Shown here one piece after another: positions 26,893-35,270 of a stretch of DNA of 64,000 bases. The notes beneath the pieces were generated by a model. The model saw only the letters and a program-made list of their open reading frames with translations, was not told where the DNA came from and did not search any database. Both the position numbers and the translations under genes were made by a program. The DNA lies in NCBI RefSeq assembly GCF_027484545.1, contig NZ_JAIXST010000129.1, forward strand, positions 1 to 64,000, read 5' to 3'. Source of the DNA: Runella sp. Its GTDB lineage: Bacteria; Bacteroidota; Bacteroidia; Cytophagales; Spirosomataceae. The first letter of the stretch is position 1. Each line of letters begins with the position of its first letter.

Positions 26893-27639
26893 ATGCGGCA
26901 ATTTTTGAAGTATTTTCTTAGTCTGCTCTTGATGCCCCTTTTAGCCAAAGGACAGGACCGTTTGGAAGTCGGTAGTTTTTTGGGTGGAGCAGGCTATTTA
27001 GGTGACTTAAATAAGTCCGATTGGGCTTCAAAAGAACCCAAAGCAGCATTTGGATTTTTGGCTCGGTATAATCTTTCGGATTATATTGCCTTAAGAGCCT
27101 CGTTTTTGCATGGAAAATTGTCTGGACGTGACAGTCATTATCCTGACCGTGCTTTTCGAAATTTTTCCACTGTTTCACCCATAAATGAACTGACATTACA
27201 AACTGAATGGCATATATGGCCGTTGATACAACCTCGAACATCCCATTTTTTCAAGCCTTCCTTTTCACCTTTTTTATTTGCAGGAGTAGGAGTTGCTATT
27301 ACTAATCCACAGCCTGATTTGAAAAATATGCTCGTTGAGAAACCTGAGTTTGTGAAAGGGGCAGAAATTGACCGAAATGCTAAGTTCAGTTCTGTGCATG
27401 GAACTATCCCTTTTGGGGCCGGTTTTAAGTATAGACCTCACTACCAATGGACGTTTACCGTAGAGGCAGGTTTTCGGTTGACATTCTCCGATTATTTGGA
27501 CGGAATCAGCTTTGCAGCCAACCCTGAGAAATCTGACCGGTATCAATTTTGGGGCGTAACTGTAGCCTATCGTTTTCGCAGGCAACCGTTTGGGTTAAAA
27601 AAACGCAACCCAATGAAATGCGATATAATACAGGAATGA
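26893..27639 (+). CDS. DUF6089 family outer-membrane beta-barrel protein
   Basis: From ATG 26893 the product has 248 residues, with a signal peptide ending near LAKGQ. The barrel follows the N-terminal domain of the preceding OmpA-like protein: GYLGDLNKSDWASKEP matches GYLGDLNKSDFFSKDP, ASFLHGKLSG matches LTFGKLSG, and FRLTFSDYLDGIS matches FRLAFSDYLDGVS. It lacks the thrombospondin repeats and OmpA domain, so it is a free barrel that arose by partial duplication. The frame is open upstream to 26812, inside the palindrome, but the signal peptide fixes the start. The function of DUF6089 barrels is not known to me. Confidence 0.88.
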   Translation: MRQFLKYFLSLLLMPLLAKGQDRLEVGSFLGGAGYLGDLNKSDWASKEPKAAFGFLARYNLSDYIALRASFLHGKLSGRDSHYPDRAFRNFSTVSPINELTLQTEWHIWPLIQPRTSHFFKPSFSPFLFAGVGVAITNPQPDLKNMLVEKPEFVKGAEIDRNAKFSSVHGTIPFGAGFKYRPHYQWTFTVEAGFRLTFSDYLDGISFAANPEKSDRYQFWGVTVAYRFRRQPFGLKKRNPMKCDIIQE

Positions 27640-27669
27640 GTACTTTTAACTTTCTTATTCTCGACTTTT

Positions 27670-28518
27670 ATGAAAAATATTCTTCTCCATCTTCGAATTC
27701 CTTTTTCTTTTTTTCTTCTACCAATTTATTTGTTTGCATTGAGTCAATCACCTGCTGTGGATGCTGCAAAAGCAGGGTGGGTATTTTTTATTTTGCACTT
27801 TATGCTTTTTCCTGCCAGCAATGCCTACAACAGTTACTATGACAAAGATGAAGGCAGCATTGGTTTGCTGGAAAACCCTCCTCCTGTGACAAAAGAACTG
27901 CTTTATACTGCTTGGGTTATTGATGTATTGGCACTGATTTTGGGTTGGATGTTTGTTGGTGAATTTTTTGTCATCTTCCTATTAGTATACGGTCTGATTT
28001 CCAAAGCATACAGTCACCCTGCGATACGGCTCAAAAAATACCCCGTAATAAGCTGGTTTGTCGTTACACTTTTCCAGGGAACGCTTACCTATTTAGCAGT
28101 TTATCAATCAATAACTGCTGATTTTCAAATGAGCCAATTAACTGATTTTGATATTCTTTTGCCGGCGTTCATCTGTACCTCAAATTTATTGGCGATTTAT
28201 CCCCTAACACAAGTATATCAGCATGAAGAAGACGCTCGTCGCGGGGATATGACCATGAGTCGATTATTAGGAATTCGTGGTACCTTTCTCAATGCGGTTT
28301 TCTGGTTAGGACTCTCGGGAGTGGGTTTTTTAGTCTATTTTGGCTTTACTTTCGTGATAATTTTGCTGTCGCCTCTACTCGGCTTTTTTGGATGGTGGAT
28401 GTTGCAAGTTTGGAAAGACGAATCCAAAGCAAACTTTAAAAATACGATGTGGCTAAACCTATTAGCTGGGGTTTGTTTAACTATTTTTTTTGGTGCATTA
28501 TGTTTTTTGAAACATTGA
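27670..28518 (+). CDS. UbiA-superfamily prenyltransferase-like membrane protein
   Basis: The 282-residue protein has eight or nine membrane helices and, near residue 57, NAYNSYYDKDEG, the first Asp-rich N-x-x-x-D type motif of UbiA enzymes. The second Asp motif is less clear; YQHEEDARRGDMTMSRLLG (about residues 184-202) probably fills that role. UbiA members join prenyl chains to aromatic or polar acceptors (quinones, hemes, pigments, archaeal-type lipids). The substrate cannot be told from sequence, and the neighbours give no lead; menC is nearby but not adjacent, so I do not call it MenA. Confidence 0.72.
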   Translation: MKNILLHLRIPFSFFLLPIYLFALSQSPAVDAAKAGWVFFILHFMLFPASNAYNSYYDKDEGSIGLLENPPPVTKELLYTAWVIDVLALILGWMFVGEFFVIFLLVYGLISKAYSHPAIRLKKYPVISWFVVTLFQGTLTYLAVYQSITADFQMSQLTDFDILLPAFICTSNLLAIYPLTQVYQHEEDARRGDMTMSRLLGIRGTFLNAVFWLGLSGVGFLVYFGFTFVIILLSPLLGFFGWWMLQVWKDESKANFKNTMWLNLLAGVCLTIFFGALCFLKH

Positions 28519-28575
28519 TTTTCAAATGGTTGGACTCTTTTGTTAAAAAAATATGAATTTTTTTCGGCCACATAC

Positions 28576-28606
28576 TTGCGTCATATAGCTAAAGGGACTA
28601 CTTTTG
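28576..28606 (+). promoter_or_regulatory. Promoter of the tRNA-Gly/tRNA-Leu unit
   Basis: A TTG at 28576-28578 is followed after 20 bp by TACTTTTG at 28599-28606, an exact match to the Bacteroidetes -33/-7 promoter (TTG ... TAnnTTTG). Transcription would begin near 28613, about 46 nt before tRNA-Gly. Confidence 0.75.
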
Positions 28607-28658
28607 CACCACCAAATAACACTTGGTCAGCCCAAAAGTTAGGCATAGATACATAAAT

Positions 28659-28731
28659 GCGAAAGTAGCTCAGCTGGTAGAGCGCGACCTTGCCAAGGTC
28701 GAGGTCGCGGGTTCGAACCCCGTCTTTCGCT
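28659..28731 (+). tRNA. tRNA-Gly (anticodon GCC)
   Basis: The 73-nt sequence folds as a cloverleaf. The acceptor arms are GCGAAAG and CTTTCGC, the D-arm region is TAGCTCAGCTGGTAGAG, the anticodon stem CGACC/GGTCG encloses TTGCCAA with GCC at 28692-28694, and the T-arm is CGGGTTCGAACCCCG. The 3' CCA is not fully encoded. Confidence 0.97.
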
Positions 28732-28734
28732 CAA

Positions 28735-28761
28735 AGCACCGCCGAAAACGGTGCTTTTTTT
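28735..28761 (+). terminator. Intrinsic terminator-like hairpin between the two tRNAs
   Basis: AGCACCG (28735-28741) pairs with CGGTGCT (28749-28755) around a 7-nt loop, followed directly by a run of T. It could end a tRNA-Gly transcript or shape processing of the tandem precursor. Confidence 0.7.
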
Positions 28762-28782
28762 GTCGAAAAGAATATACCACCC

Positions 28783-28868
28783 GCCGGGGTGGTGGAACTG
28801 GTAGACACGCAGGACTTAAAATCCTGTGAGCCGAAACGCTCGTACGGGTTCGATTCCCGTCCCCGGTA
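28783..28868 (+). tRNA. tRNA-Leu (anticodon TAA)
   Basis: The 86-nt class II tRNA has acceptor arms GCCGGGG and CCCCGGT (G:U end pair), GGTGGAACTGGTAGACACG as D-region, the anticodon stem CAGGA/TCCTG with loop CTTAAAA and TAA at 28817-28819, a long variable arm, and the T-arm ACGGGTTCGATTCCCGT. Confidence 0.97.
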
Positions 28869-28888
28869 CCTAAAGTACAAAAAAGAGA

Positions 28889-28927
28889 AGCCTAAAACGT
28901 TGTAAAAGAGCGATTTAGGCTTTTTTA
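28889..28927 (+). terminator. Intrinsic terminator after tRNA-Leu
   Basis: AGCCTAAA (28889-28896) and TTTAGGCT (28914-28921) form a perfect 8-bp stem, followed by a T-run. Confidence 0.8.
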
Positions 28928-28939
28928 TTTGCCTTTGTT

Positions 28940-29130
28940 GGATCAAGACCAAAAGTTGTGGAGTGCGTTGGGTTTTTTTAGGTTTGTGCCTTTAATCAAA
29001 TTCGGCTTATTTTGGAAAGTTACCTTGCTTTAGTAGATTATCTCGGATCAAAGCCAAAATTTGTGGAGGACGTTGGATTTTTTTAAGTTTGTGCATTTAA
29101 TCAAATTCAGCTTTTTTTGGAACGTTACTT
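28940..29130 (+). repeat. Two direct copies of an 86-bp non-coding element
   Basis: Copies at 28940-29025 and 29045-29130 are about 85% identical without gaps and 105 bp apart (start to start). Both begin with GGATCAA and share TTTAATCAAATTC. They fill most of the 357-bp gene-free stretch between tRNA-Leu and the PorP/SprF gene. I see no open frame or known element in them. Confidence 0.8.
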
Positions 29131-29225
29131 ACCTATCGTACGTAAGAACTTCTGCCTTTTTTTGTTGTGTTTGGCAAGATTCATGCTTTCTTTTGCGTTG
29201 AGTAAGAATCAACCAAAGCATCCTC

Positions 29226-30176
29226 ATGAAAAAAACAATACAACAACTCACCTTCTTTTTACCCTCTGTAAACTTCAAACTACAAATTTTAACATCAATA
29301 TTGCTCACATTTTGCCTTCTTTCTGCTTCTTACAATCTTCAGGCACAACGCGAGGTTCAGTATTCGCAATATCTGGTTAATCCGTTATCTATCAATCCGG
29401 CGGTAACCGGTGTTCGTGAAAATTTTCATTTCAATGCGATACTTCGCCGTCAGGTGATTCCAGGCGTTCAAAGTTTGCCCATTACCCAATCGTTTGCCAT
29501 GGACGGCAGCGTTGGAAATGGGAAAGTGGGTTTAGGACTACAGGGGTTGAATGATCGGGTTTCTTTCAATACCGCCGTTTTTGGAAGCATTAGCTATATT
29601 TTCAAAATTTCTGACTACCAAAAAATTTCGATAGGAGCGTTAGGGGGAATCAACGTTTTACCTTCCCGCAACATTATCAGTACGGGAGGAAGTATCAATA
29701 AAGCCCTTGCCAGCGCTGGAGTGGGAATTTATTACCAGGATGAGACGTTTTTTGGAGGGGTATCTATGCCGGAAGTACTTAAACAACAATACGAATACAA
29801 TAACACCAGCGGTTTGCTCAACTACCAACGACCTATATTTGTGCAGATAGGTCTAAAAAAAGAGTTGACAGAAGATATCAAATTGACACCATCTATATTA
29901 TTGACCAAACCCGAAAACAGTAAAATAAGGATGGATGTAAATGCTCTTCTTAATTATAAAACCCGTTTTATGGTGGGGGCATCAATTCGATTTGGTACAA
30001 CTACGTACTGGCAAGGATTGCTTGCGTACGACTTTTCTAAGAACATTCGCATTGGATATACCTACAATTCGCGCCGAGTGGAAGATTTTAATGGACAGAC
30101 ATCTTCTATTTCCGGGGTAGGTAAAGGGATTCACGAAATTGTTTTTACACTTCAGCCCAATCCCCGTTCCGAGTAG
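29226..30176 (+). CDS. PorP/SprF family type IX secretion system membrane protein
   Basis: The 316-residue protein has a signal peptide ending near NLQAQ, then the family's opening block EVQYSQYLVNPLSINPAVTG, FNAILRRQ, and SFAMDGSV...KVGLGLQ, and a C-terminal beta-barrel strand pattern. PorP/SprF proteins sit in the outer membrane and anchor or display proteins that leave by the type IX system, often those with CHU_C domains such as the product at 18758. It stands alone after the duplicated non-coding element. Several paralogues are usual per genome, so the specific partner is unknown. Confidence 0.92.
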   Translation: MKKTIQQLTFFLPSVNFKLQILTSILLTFCLLSASYNLQAQREVQYSQYLVNPLSINPAVTGVRENFHFNAILRRQVIPGVQSLPITQSFAMDGSVGNGKVGLGLQGLNDRVSFNTAVFGSISYIFKISDYQKISIGALGGINVLPSRNIISTGGSINKALASAGVGIYYQDETFFGGVSMPEVLKQQYEYNNTSGLLNYQRPIFVQIGLKKELTEDIKLTPSILLTKPENSKIRMDVNALLNYKTRFMVGASIRFGTTTYWQGLLAYDFSKNIRIGYTYNSRRVEDFNGQTSSISGVGKGIHEIVFTLQPNPRSE

Positions 30177-30226
30177 ATTTTTGCTAAAACTATACGATTT
30201 TTGCAACTTATTACAAATTCATAAGC

Positions 30227-30234
30227 TAACTTTG
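30227..30234 (+). promoter_or_regulatory. Likely -7 box of the sucA promoter
   Basis: TAACTTTG matches TAnnTTTG. A TTG at 30201-30203 is the nearest -33 candidate, but its 23-bp spacing is longer than usual. The predicted leader is about 20 nt. Confidence 0.5.
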
Positions 30235-30260
30235 CCCGATTGAAACTAAGTGGTTTTTAA

Positions 30261-33032
30261 ATGGAAAAATACTCATATATAGCGAATTCGGAAGCAGCGT
30301 ACATAGAGGAGCTGTACCAAAAATTCCAACAACAACCTGACTCAGTGGACTTGAGTTGGCAACGATTTTTTGAAGGTTTTGAATTTTCAATTAAATACGG
30401 AGAGAATAAACCTAAAGTAAACGGAAATGGCTCTGCAACGGTAGAAAAGCCCGTTTCAGCCAACCATACTCGCAAAGAAATGGAGGTGGTGCACCTCATC
30501 AGAGGCTATCGCCAACGGGGGCATTTGGCCTCACAAACCAATCCGCTCGGGCCGCGTAAAAATCGGTACCCGGAGTTGGAATTGAAAGATTTTAACCTTT
30601 CAGATGCCGATTTAGATGCTGTATTTGAAGCGGGTATTGAGGTGTTTGGACGTGCCGCAACTTTGCGGGAAATTGTAAATGCGCTTCAAAAAGTCTATAC
30701 AGGAAAGATTGGTTTTGAATACCAATACATCCGTGATCGTAAAGCAAAAAGCTGGCTTCGGAAGAAAATTGAAAATGAATATCTCAATTTCAACCCGACC
30801 ATCGAGCAGAAAAAACGTATTCTCGAAAAATTGAATGAAGCGGTTACGTTCGAGAATTTTTTGCATACTAAGTTTTTAGGTAAAAAACGTTTCTCATTGG
30901 AAGGTGGAGAGGCTACAATTCCTGCATTGGATGTGGCCATCAATCTTGGTGCAGAACTGGGCGTGGAGGAAGTAGTCATAGGGATGGCCCATAGAGGTCG
31001 TCTCAGCGTACTAACTAACATTCTTCAGAAGCCGTATGAGCAGGTATTCAATGAATTTGAAGAAAACGTCGTTTTGGACGAATTCAGCGATGGCGATGTA
31101 AAATACCACATGGGGTACGAAAGTCAAATCGAAACTCCCACAGGAAAACGCGTGAGCCTCAAATTAATGGCCAACCCCTCTCATTTGGAGGCTGTCAATC
31201 CTGCAGTGGTAGGTTATGCCCGTGGCCGTGCCGATGAGCATTACAGTCACATTGCGGGCCAGGATAAATACGACCCCGTTCTGCCTATTTTGATTCACGG
31301 CGATGCGGCCGTAGCTGGGCAGGGTATTGTATATGAGGTGACGCAGATGTCAAACTTGCCTGCTTATTACACAGGAGGCACGCTTCATTTTGTCATTAAT
31401 AATCAAATCGGGTTTACAACTGACCACGAAGACGACCGCTCTTCCATTTACTGCTCAGATATTGCCAAAATTGTAGACGCTCCCATTTTTCACGTCAACG
31501 GCAATGACCCGGAAGCGGTGGCTTTTGTGATGAAAGTCGCTATTGAGTTTCGTCAGGAATTCAACCGTGATGTGTTTGTGGATATGGTTTGCTATCGTAA
31601 ATATGGCCATAACGAATCGGATGAGCCGCGTTTTACGCAGCCTACCATGTACACCAAAATTTCTCAGCAGCTTAACGGCCGGGATTTATATTTGAAAGTG
31701 TTGACCGAGCGCGGAGAATTGGATGCGCAAATTGCGGACCAAATGCGGGCTGAACTGGAAGGTGAATTGCAGGATTTATTACAGAAAGTAAAACAAAAGC
31801 AACTTCCTTACGAACGCCCTAAATTGGAACGCGATTGGGCGGAATTGCGTCGTTCGGTTCCCGAAGATTTTGAAGAATCTCCCGCAACAGGAATTTCGAA
31901 GGAAGTAATTGAAAAAATAGGAAATGCGCTTACTTCGTTGCCCGAAGGTTTCAAAGTATTGAAGCAAATCGAGAAAGTGATTGAAGAACGCAAGCAGATT
32001 TTTGCGGGCGAAAAGCCTTTCAACTGGTCGGCAGGTGAGCTTTTGGCGTATGGGTCTATTCTTACGGAAGGAAAAACCGTGCGGATGACCGGGCAGGATG
32101 TACAACGCGGTACTTTTTCGCACCGTCATGCCGTTTTGCACGATTCAGAAACCAACTCCAATCACAACAGTTTGTCTTATGTAGGTGAAAGGCAAGGCAA
32201 GTTTGAAATCTACAATTCGTTACTGTCGGAATACGGGGTAATGGGTTTTGAATACGGCTATGCCATGGCTAACCCTCATGCTTTGGTCATTTGGGAAGCT
32301 CAATTTGGAGACTTTGTCAACGGAGCTCAAATCATGGTGGACCAGTTTATCGCTGCTACTGAATCAAAATGGAATGCAATGAACGGCTTGGTAATGCTTT
32401 TGCCTCATGGGTACGAAGGACAGGGCCCTGAGCACTCAAGCGCCCGTCCGGAGCGCTTTCTGATGCTTTCGGCAGAGTACAATATGTACATTTGCAACAT
32501 CACGACGCCGGCGAATTTATTTCACATGATGCGTCGGCAATTGGCATTGCCCTTCCGTAAGCCTTGTATTCTGATGTCGCCTAAATCGATGCTTCGCAGC
32601 CCAGTAGCGGTTTCTCCGATGAGCGATTTTGTTGAGGGGACTCGTTTTCAGGAAACCATCGGTGATACCTATGTTGAACCCAAAAAGGTAAAACGCGTGT
32701 TGTTGTGTACCGGTAAACTCTATTGGGATTTATTGGATAAACAACAAAAGGACAGTCGTAAGGACGTCGCCATCATTCGGGTAGAACAGTTGCATCCATT
32801 CCCCAAGAAACAAGTGGAGGCTTATTTGGCTCAATACAAAAAAGCCGAGGTACTATGGGTTCAGGAAGAACCGGAAAATATGGGATATTGGTCGTATATT
32901 TTGCGTGAGTTTCCCGAAATTGGTTTAGGAAAAGTAATTGCCCGCAAAGCCAGTGCTTCACCGGCTACGGGATATATGAAAGTTCACGCCAAAGAACAAA
33001 CCGAACTCATTGAACAGGCTTTTCAGCTATAA
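30261..33032 (+). CDS. sucA: 2-Oxoglutarate dehydrogenase E1 component
   Basis: The 923-residue protein is a full-length OGDH E1. The N-terminal E2-binding segment has EAAYIEELYQKFQQQP, residues about 70-100 contain the HLIRGYRQRGHLA block, and the core has GMAHRGRLSVLTN, HGDAAVAGQG (thiamine-diphosphate loop), QIGFTT and NESDEPRFTQP. The second half has QDVQRGTFSHRHAVLHD and HGYEGQGPEHSSARPERF. It decarboxylates 2-oxoglutarate and succinylates the lipoyl group of SucB in the citric acid cycle. sucB follows after 99 bp that include a 7-bp-period repeat. Confidence 0.97.
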   Translation: MEKYSYIANSEAAYIEELYQKFQQQPDSVDLSWQRFFEGFEFSIKYGENKPKVNGNGSATVEKPVSANHTRKEMEVVHLIRGYRQRGHLASQTNPLGPRKNRYPELELKDFNLSDADLDAVFEAGIEVFGRAATLREIVNALQKVYTGKIGFEYQYIRDRKAKSWLRKKIENEYLNFNPTIEQKKRILEKLNEAVTFENFLHTKFLGKKRFSLEGGEATIPALDVAINLGAELGVEEVVIGMAHRGRLSVLTNILQKPYEQVFNEFEENVVLDEFSDGDVKYHMGYESQIETPTGKRVSLKLMANPSHLEAVNPAVVGYARGRADEHYSHIAGQDKYDPVLPILIHGDAAVAGQGIVYEVTQMSNLPAYYTGGTLHFVINNQIGFTTDHEDDRSSIYCSDIAKIVDAPIFHVNGNDPEAVAFVMKVAIEFRQEFNRDVFVDMVCYRKYGHNESDEPRFTQPTMYTKISQQLNGRDLYLKVLTERGELDAQIADQMRAELEGELQDLLQKVKQKQLPYERPKLERDWAELRRSVPEDFEESPATGISKEVIEKIGNALTSLPEGFKVLKQIEKVIEERKQIFAGEKPFNWSAGELLAYGSILTEGKTVRMTGQDVQRGTFSHRHAVLHDSETNSNHNSLSYVGERQGKFEIYNSLLSEYGVMGFEYGYAMANPHALVIWEAQFGDFVNGAQIMVDQFIAATESKWNAMNGLVMLLPHGYEGQGPEHSSARPERFLMLSAEYNMYICNITTPANLFHMMRRQLALPFRKPCILMSPKSMLRSPVAVSPMSDFVEGTRFQETIGDTYVEPKKVKRVLLCTGKLYWDLLDKQQKDSRKDVAIIRVEQLHPFPKKQVEAYLAQYKKAEVLWVQEEPENMGYWSYILREFPEIGLGKVIARKASASPATGYMKVHAKEQTELIEQAFQL

Positions 33033-33094
33033 AACTATATTTGATCACTCAAAATGTTATTTGTGAATATGATCTTTAACAATTAAACTTCAAA

Positions 33095-33129
33095 TAACGA
33101 TTAACAGATAACAATTAACGGGTAACAGA
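33095..33129 (+). repeat. Five-unit TAACNNN heptamer repeat in the sucB leader
   Basis: TAACGAT, TAACAGA, TAACAAT, TAACGGG and TAACAGA start at 33095, 33102, 33109, 33116 and 33123, an exact 7-bp period that ends 2 nt before the sucB ATG. Two more TAA(A)C words lie at 33077 and 33084. Confidence 0.85.
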
Positions 33130-33131
33130 AA

Positions 33132-34727
33132 ATGTCACAGATCGAAATAAAAGTACCTACCGTAGGAGAGTCCATCACAGAAGTGACGATTGGTTCTTGG
33201 GTAAAAAAAGACGGTGAGAACGTCAAACGCGACGAAGTAATATGCAGTTTGGATTCAGACAAAGCCTCTTTTGAAGTGGTTTCTGAAGCAGATGGTATGC
33301 TGCATATTAAAGCTCAGGAAGGAGATGTATTGCCCATTGGAGGATTGATTTGTACGGTTGAAACTTCTGCGAATGGTGTGGCTGCTCCTGCGGCAGCCGT
33401 CGCTGCACCCGCACCGGTTGCAGCTTCTGCGGCACCGTCTCCTGCTCCCGTACCTGCGTCTGCTCCGGCAGCCGCTGCGAAGGTTGTAGAAATGAAGGTG
33501 CCGACAGTGGGGGAATCTGTAACGGAAGTTACCATAGCCAATTGGAATAAAAAAGACGGAGATACCGTTCAATTAGACGAAGTTCTTTGCGAATTGGAAT
33601 CTGATAAAGCTACCTTTGAACTTCCTGCTGAAGCTGCCGGAACCCTGCGAATTGTAGCCGAAACAGGCGCTACTTTACCTATCGGTGCCGTTATTTGCCG
33701 TATCGAAGTAGGTGGCGTTGTTGCTCAGCCAACGGCTGTGAATGGACCACAACCTCCCGCAGCAGAAACGGCAACTGTGCAGCAGGCAGCAAGTTCCGGA
33801 AACTATGCTACGGGACATCCTTCTCCTGCCGCCGCAAAAATTTTGGCAGAAAAAGGAATCGAAGCGGCCAATGTATCGGGTAGTGGAGTAGGTGGAAGAA
33901 TAACAAAAGAAGATGCAGATAAAGCTTCGGCAAGCAGTGCGCAACCTACCGCACCGACTCCACCGCCAACGCCAATGCCTGTTACTCCTCCTGCTGCACC
34001 TGTCAGTCAGCCGGCGGCTACTGAAAAAGTGGGACAACGTAGGGTAAAAATGACTTCATTGCGTAAGACGATTGCCCGTCGTTTAGTGGCAGTGAAAAAT
34101 GAGACGGCTATGCTTACTACCTTTAATGAGGTAGACATGAAGCCAATCATGGAGTTAAGAGCTAAATACAAAGACAAATTCAAAGAAAAGCATGGTGTAG
34201 GTTTGGGTTTTATGTCTTTCTTCACCAAGGCCTGTGCCGTGGCATTGAAAGACTTCCCGGTGGTAAATGCGTACATTGATGGAGATGAAATTGTTTATAA
34301 TGACAGTGCTGACATTGCCATTGCAGTTTCAACGGAACGCGGCTTAGTGGTGCCGGTAGTGCGTCATACCGAGAAAATGACTTTCTCTGAAATCGAAAAA
34401 GAAATTATTCGTTTGGCAGGTTTGGCACGTGATAATAAGTTGACCATTGACCAAATGACGGGAGGAACCTTCACCATTACCAATGGCGGTATTTTTGGTT
34501 CGATGCTTTCTACTCCCATTATCAATGCGCCCCAATCGGCTATTCTTGGAATGCACAATATCGTTGAACGTGCCGTAGTGGTAAATGGTGAAATAGTGAT
34601 TCGCCCCATTATGTACGTAGCTCTCAGTTACGACCACCGTATTATTGACGGCAAGGATTCGGTTAGCTTTTTGGTTCGTGTAAAACAAATTTTAGAAGAC
34701 CCGACACGGTTGTTGTTAGAAGTTTAA
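33132..34727 (+). CDS. sucB: Dihydrolipoyllysine-residue succinyltransferase (E2 of 2-oxoglutarate dehydrogenase)
   Basis: The 531-residue protein has two lipoyl domains, one at residues 1-78 with the lipoyl Lys in DSDKASF and one at about 118-195 with ESDKATF. They are joined by Ala/Pro-rich linkers. A peripheral-subunit-binding domain with [14 protein letters not shown] and [10 protein letters not shown] follows at about 228-270. The catalytic core (about 300-531) ends with [17 protein letters not shown], which contains the active-site His and Asp. Two lipoyl domains are more than the single one of the Escherichia coli enzyme. The gene follows sucA; a strong terminator at 34744 separates it from hicA. 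Confidence 0.95.
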   Translation: MSQIEIKVPTVGESITEVTIGSWVKKDGENVKRDEVICSLDSDKASFEVVSEADGMLHIKAQEGDVLPIGGLICTVETSANGVAAPAAAVAAPAPVAASAAPSPAPVPASAPAAAAKVVEMKVPTVGESVTEVTIANWNKKDGDTVQLDEVLCELESDKATFELPAEAAGTLRIVAETGATLPIGAVICRIEVGGVVAQPTAVNGPQPPAAETATVQQAASSGNYATGHPSPAAAKILAEKGIEAANVSGSGVGGRITKEDADKASASSAQPTAPTPPPTPMPVTPPAAPVSQPAATEKVGQRRVKMTSLRKTIARRLVAVKNETAMLTTFNEVDMKPIMELRAKYKDKFKEKHGVGLGFMSFFTKACAVALKDFPVVNAYIDGDEIVYNDSADIAIAVSTERGLVVPVVRHTEKMTFSEIEKEIIRLAGLARDNKLTIDQMTGGTFTITNGGIFGSMLSTPIINAPQSAILGMHNIVERAVVVNGEIVIRPIMYVALSYDHRIIDGKDSVSFLVRVKQILEDPTRLLLEV

Positions 34728-34743
34728 TAAAATCAATGCTAGT

Positions 34744-34779
34744 GCAAAGACGCTTGAAAAGGCGTCTTTGCTGTTTTTT
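34744..34779 (+). terminator. Intrinsic terminator of the sucAB operon
   Basis: GCAAAGACGC (34744-34753) and GCGTCTTTGC (34762-34771) form a perfect 10-bp stem with an 8-nt loop, followed by TGTTTTTT. Confidence 0.9.
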
Positions 34780-34789
34780 GAAATAAGGA

Positions 34790-35047
34790 ATGGGTAAATT
34801 TGAGAAATTGATTTTTAAACTTCTTTCGGGTACTTCGGACAAAAACTTTACTTTCGACGAACTTAGAAATGTATTATTACATTTGGATTTTGAAGAAAGA
34901 ACCACTGCTGGGAGTCATCATATATTTAAGAAAAAAGGAATTGTAGGGATTATCAATTTGCAACGTGACAAGAATAACCAAGCAAAACCTTACCAAGTCA
35001 AACAAGTAAGAGATTTTATTGTCAGTAATAAAATAACGACTCAATAA
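34790..35047 (+). CDS. hicA: HicA-type mRNA interferase toxin
   Basis: The 85-residue protein has the HicA double-stranded-RNA-binding-like fold pattern: FTFDELRNVLLHLDFEER, then GSHHIFKKKG with the catalytic His, and INLQ...AKPYQVKQVRDFI at the end. HicA toxins cut mRNA in the cytoplasm and are blocked by HicB. The gene begins 10 bp after the sucB terminator, so its promoter must overlap that hairpin or the end of sucB, or it relies on read-through. It overlaps hicB by one base (TAATG). It is somewhat longer than the minimal HicA of about 60 residues. Confidence 0.85.
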   Translation: MGKFEKLIFKLLSGTSDKNFTFDELRNVLLHLDFEERTTAGSHHIFKKKGIVGIINLQRDKNNQAKPYQVKQVRDFIVSNKITTQ

Positions 35048-35259
35048 TGGCTTCAAAATACGAAATAATTATTTATTGGAGTCAGGAGGATGAGGCATTC
35101 TTAGCCGAAATTCCTGAATTAAAGGGGTGTATAGCTCATGGAACGAGCTATGAAGATGCGTTAAAAAATGTTAATCAGGTAGCTTCTGAATGGCTCAAAA
35201 TCGCTCAGGAAGAAGGGTGGACTATTCCTGTGCCAAAAGGCAGGTTGATTTTTGCTTAA
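35047..35259 (+). CDS. hicB: HicB-type antitoxin
   Basis: The 70-residue protein carries the partially degraded RNase-H-like fold of HicB: YEIIIYWSQEDEAFLAEIPELKGCIAHG, then SYEDALKNVNQVASEWLKIAQEEG and the closing IPVPKG. It has no added DNA-binding domain, so autoregulation through a HTH or ribbon-helix-helix part is not expected. It starts on the last base of hicA. It should bind HicA and neutralise it. Confidence 0.88.
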   Translation: MASKYEIIIYWSQEDEAFLAEIPELKGCIAHGTSYEDALKNVNQVASEWLKIAQEEGWTIPVPKGRLIFA

Positions 35260-35270
35260 AACTTTTATCT

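Noticed and set aside
33095-33129. Heptamer arrays as CRISPR or as promoter boxes
   Set aside because: Units are only 7 bp without spacers, and they do not match the TTG/TAnnTTTG promoter elements seen elsewhere.
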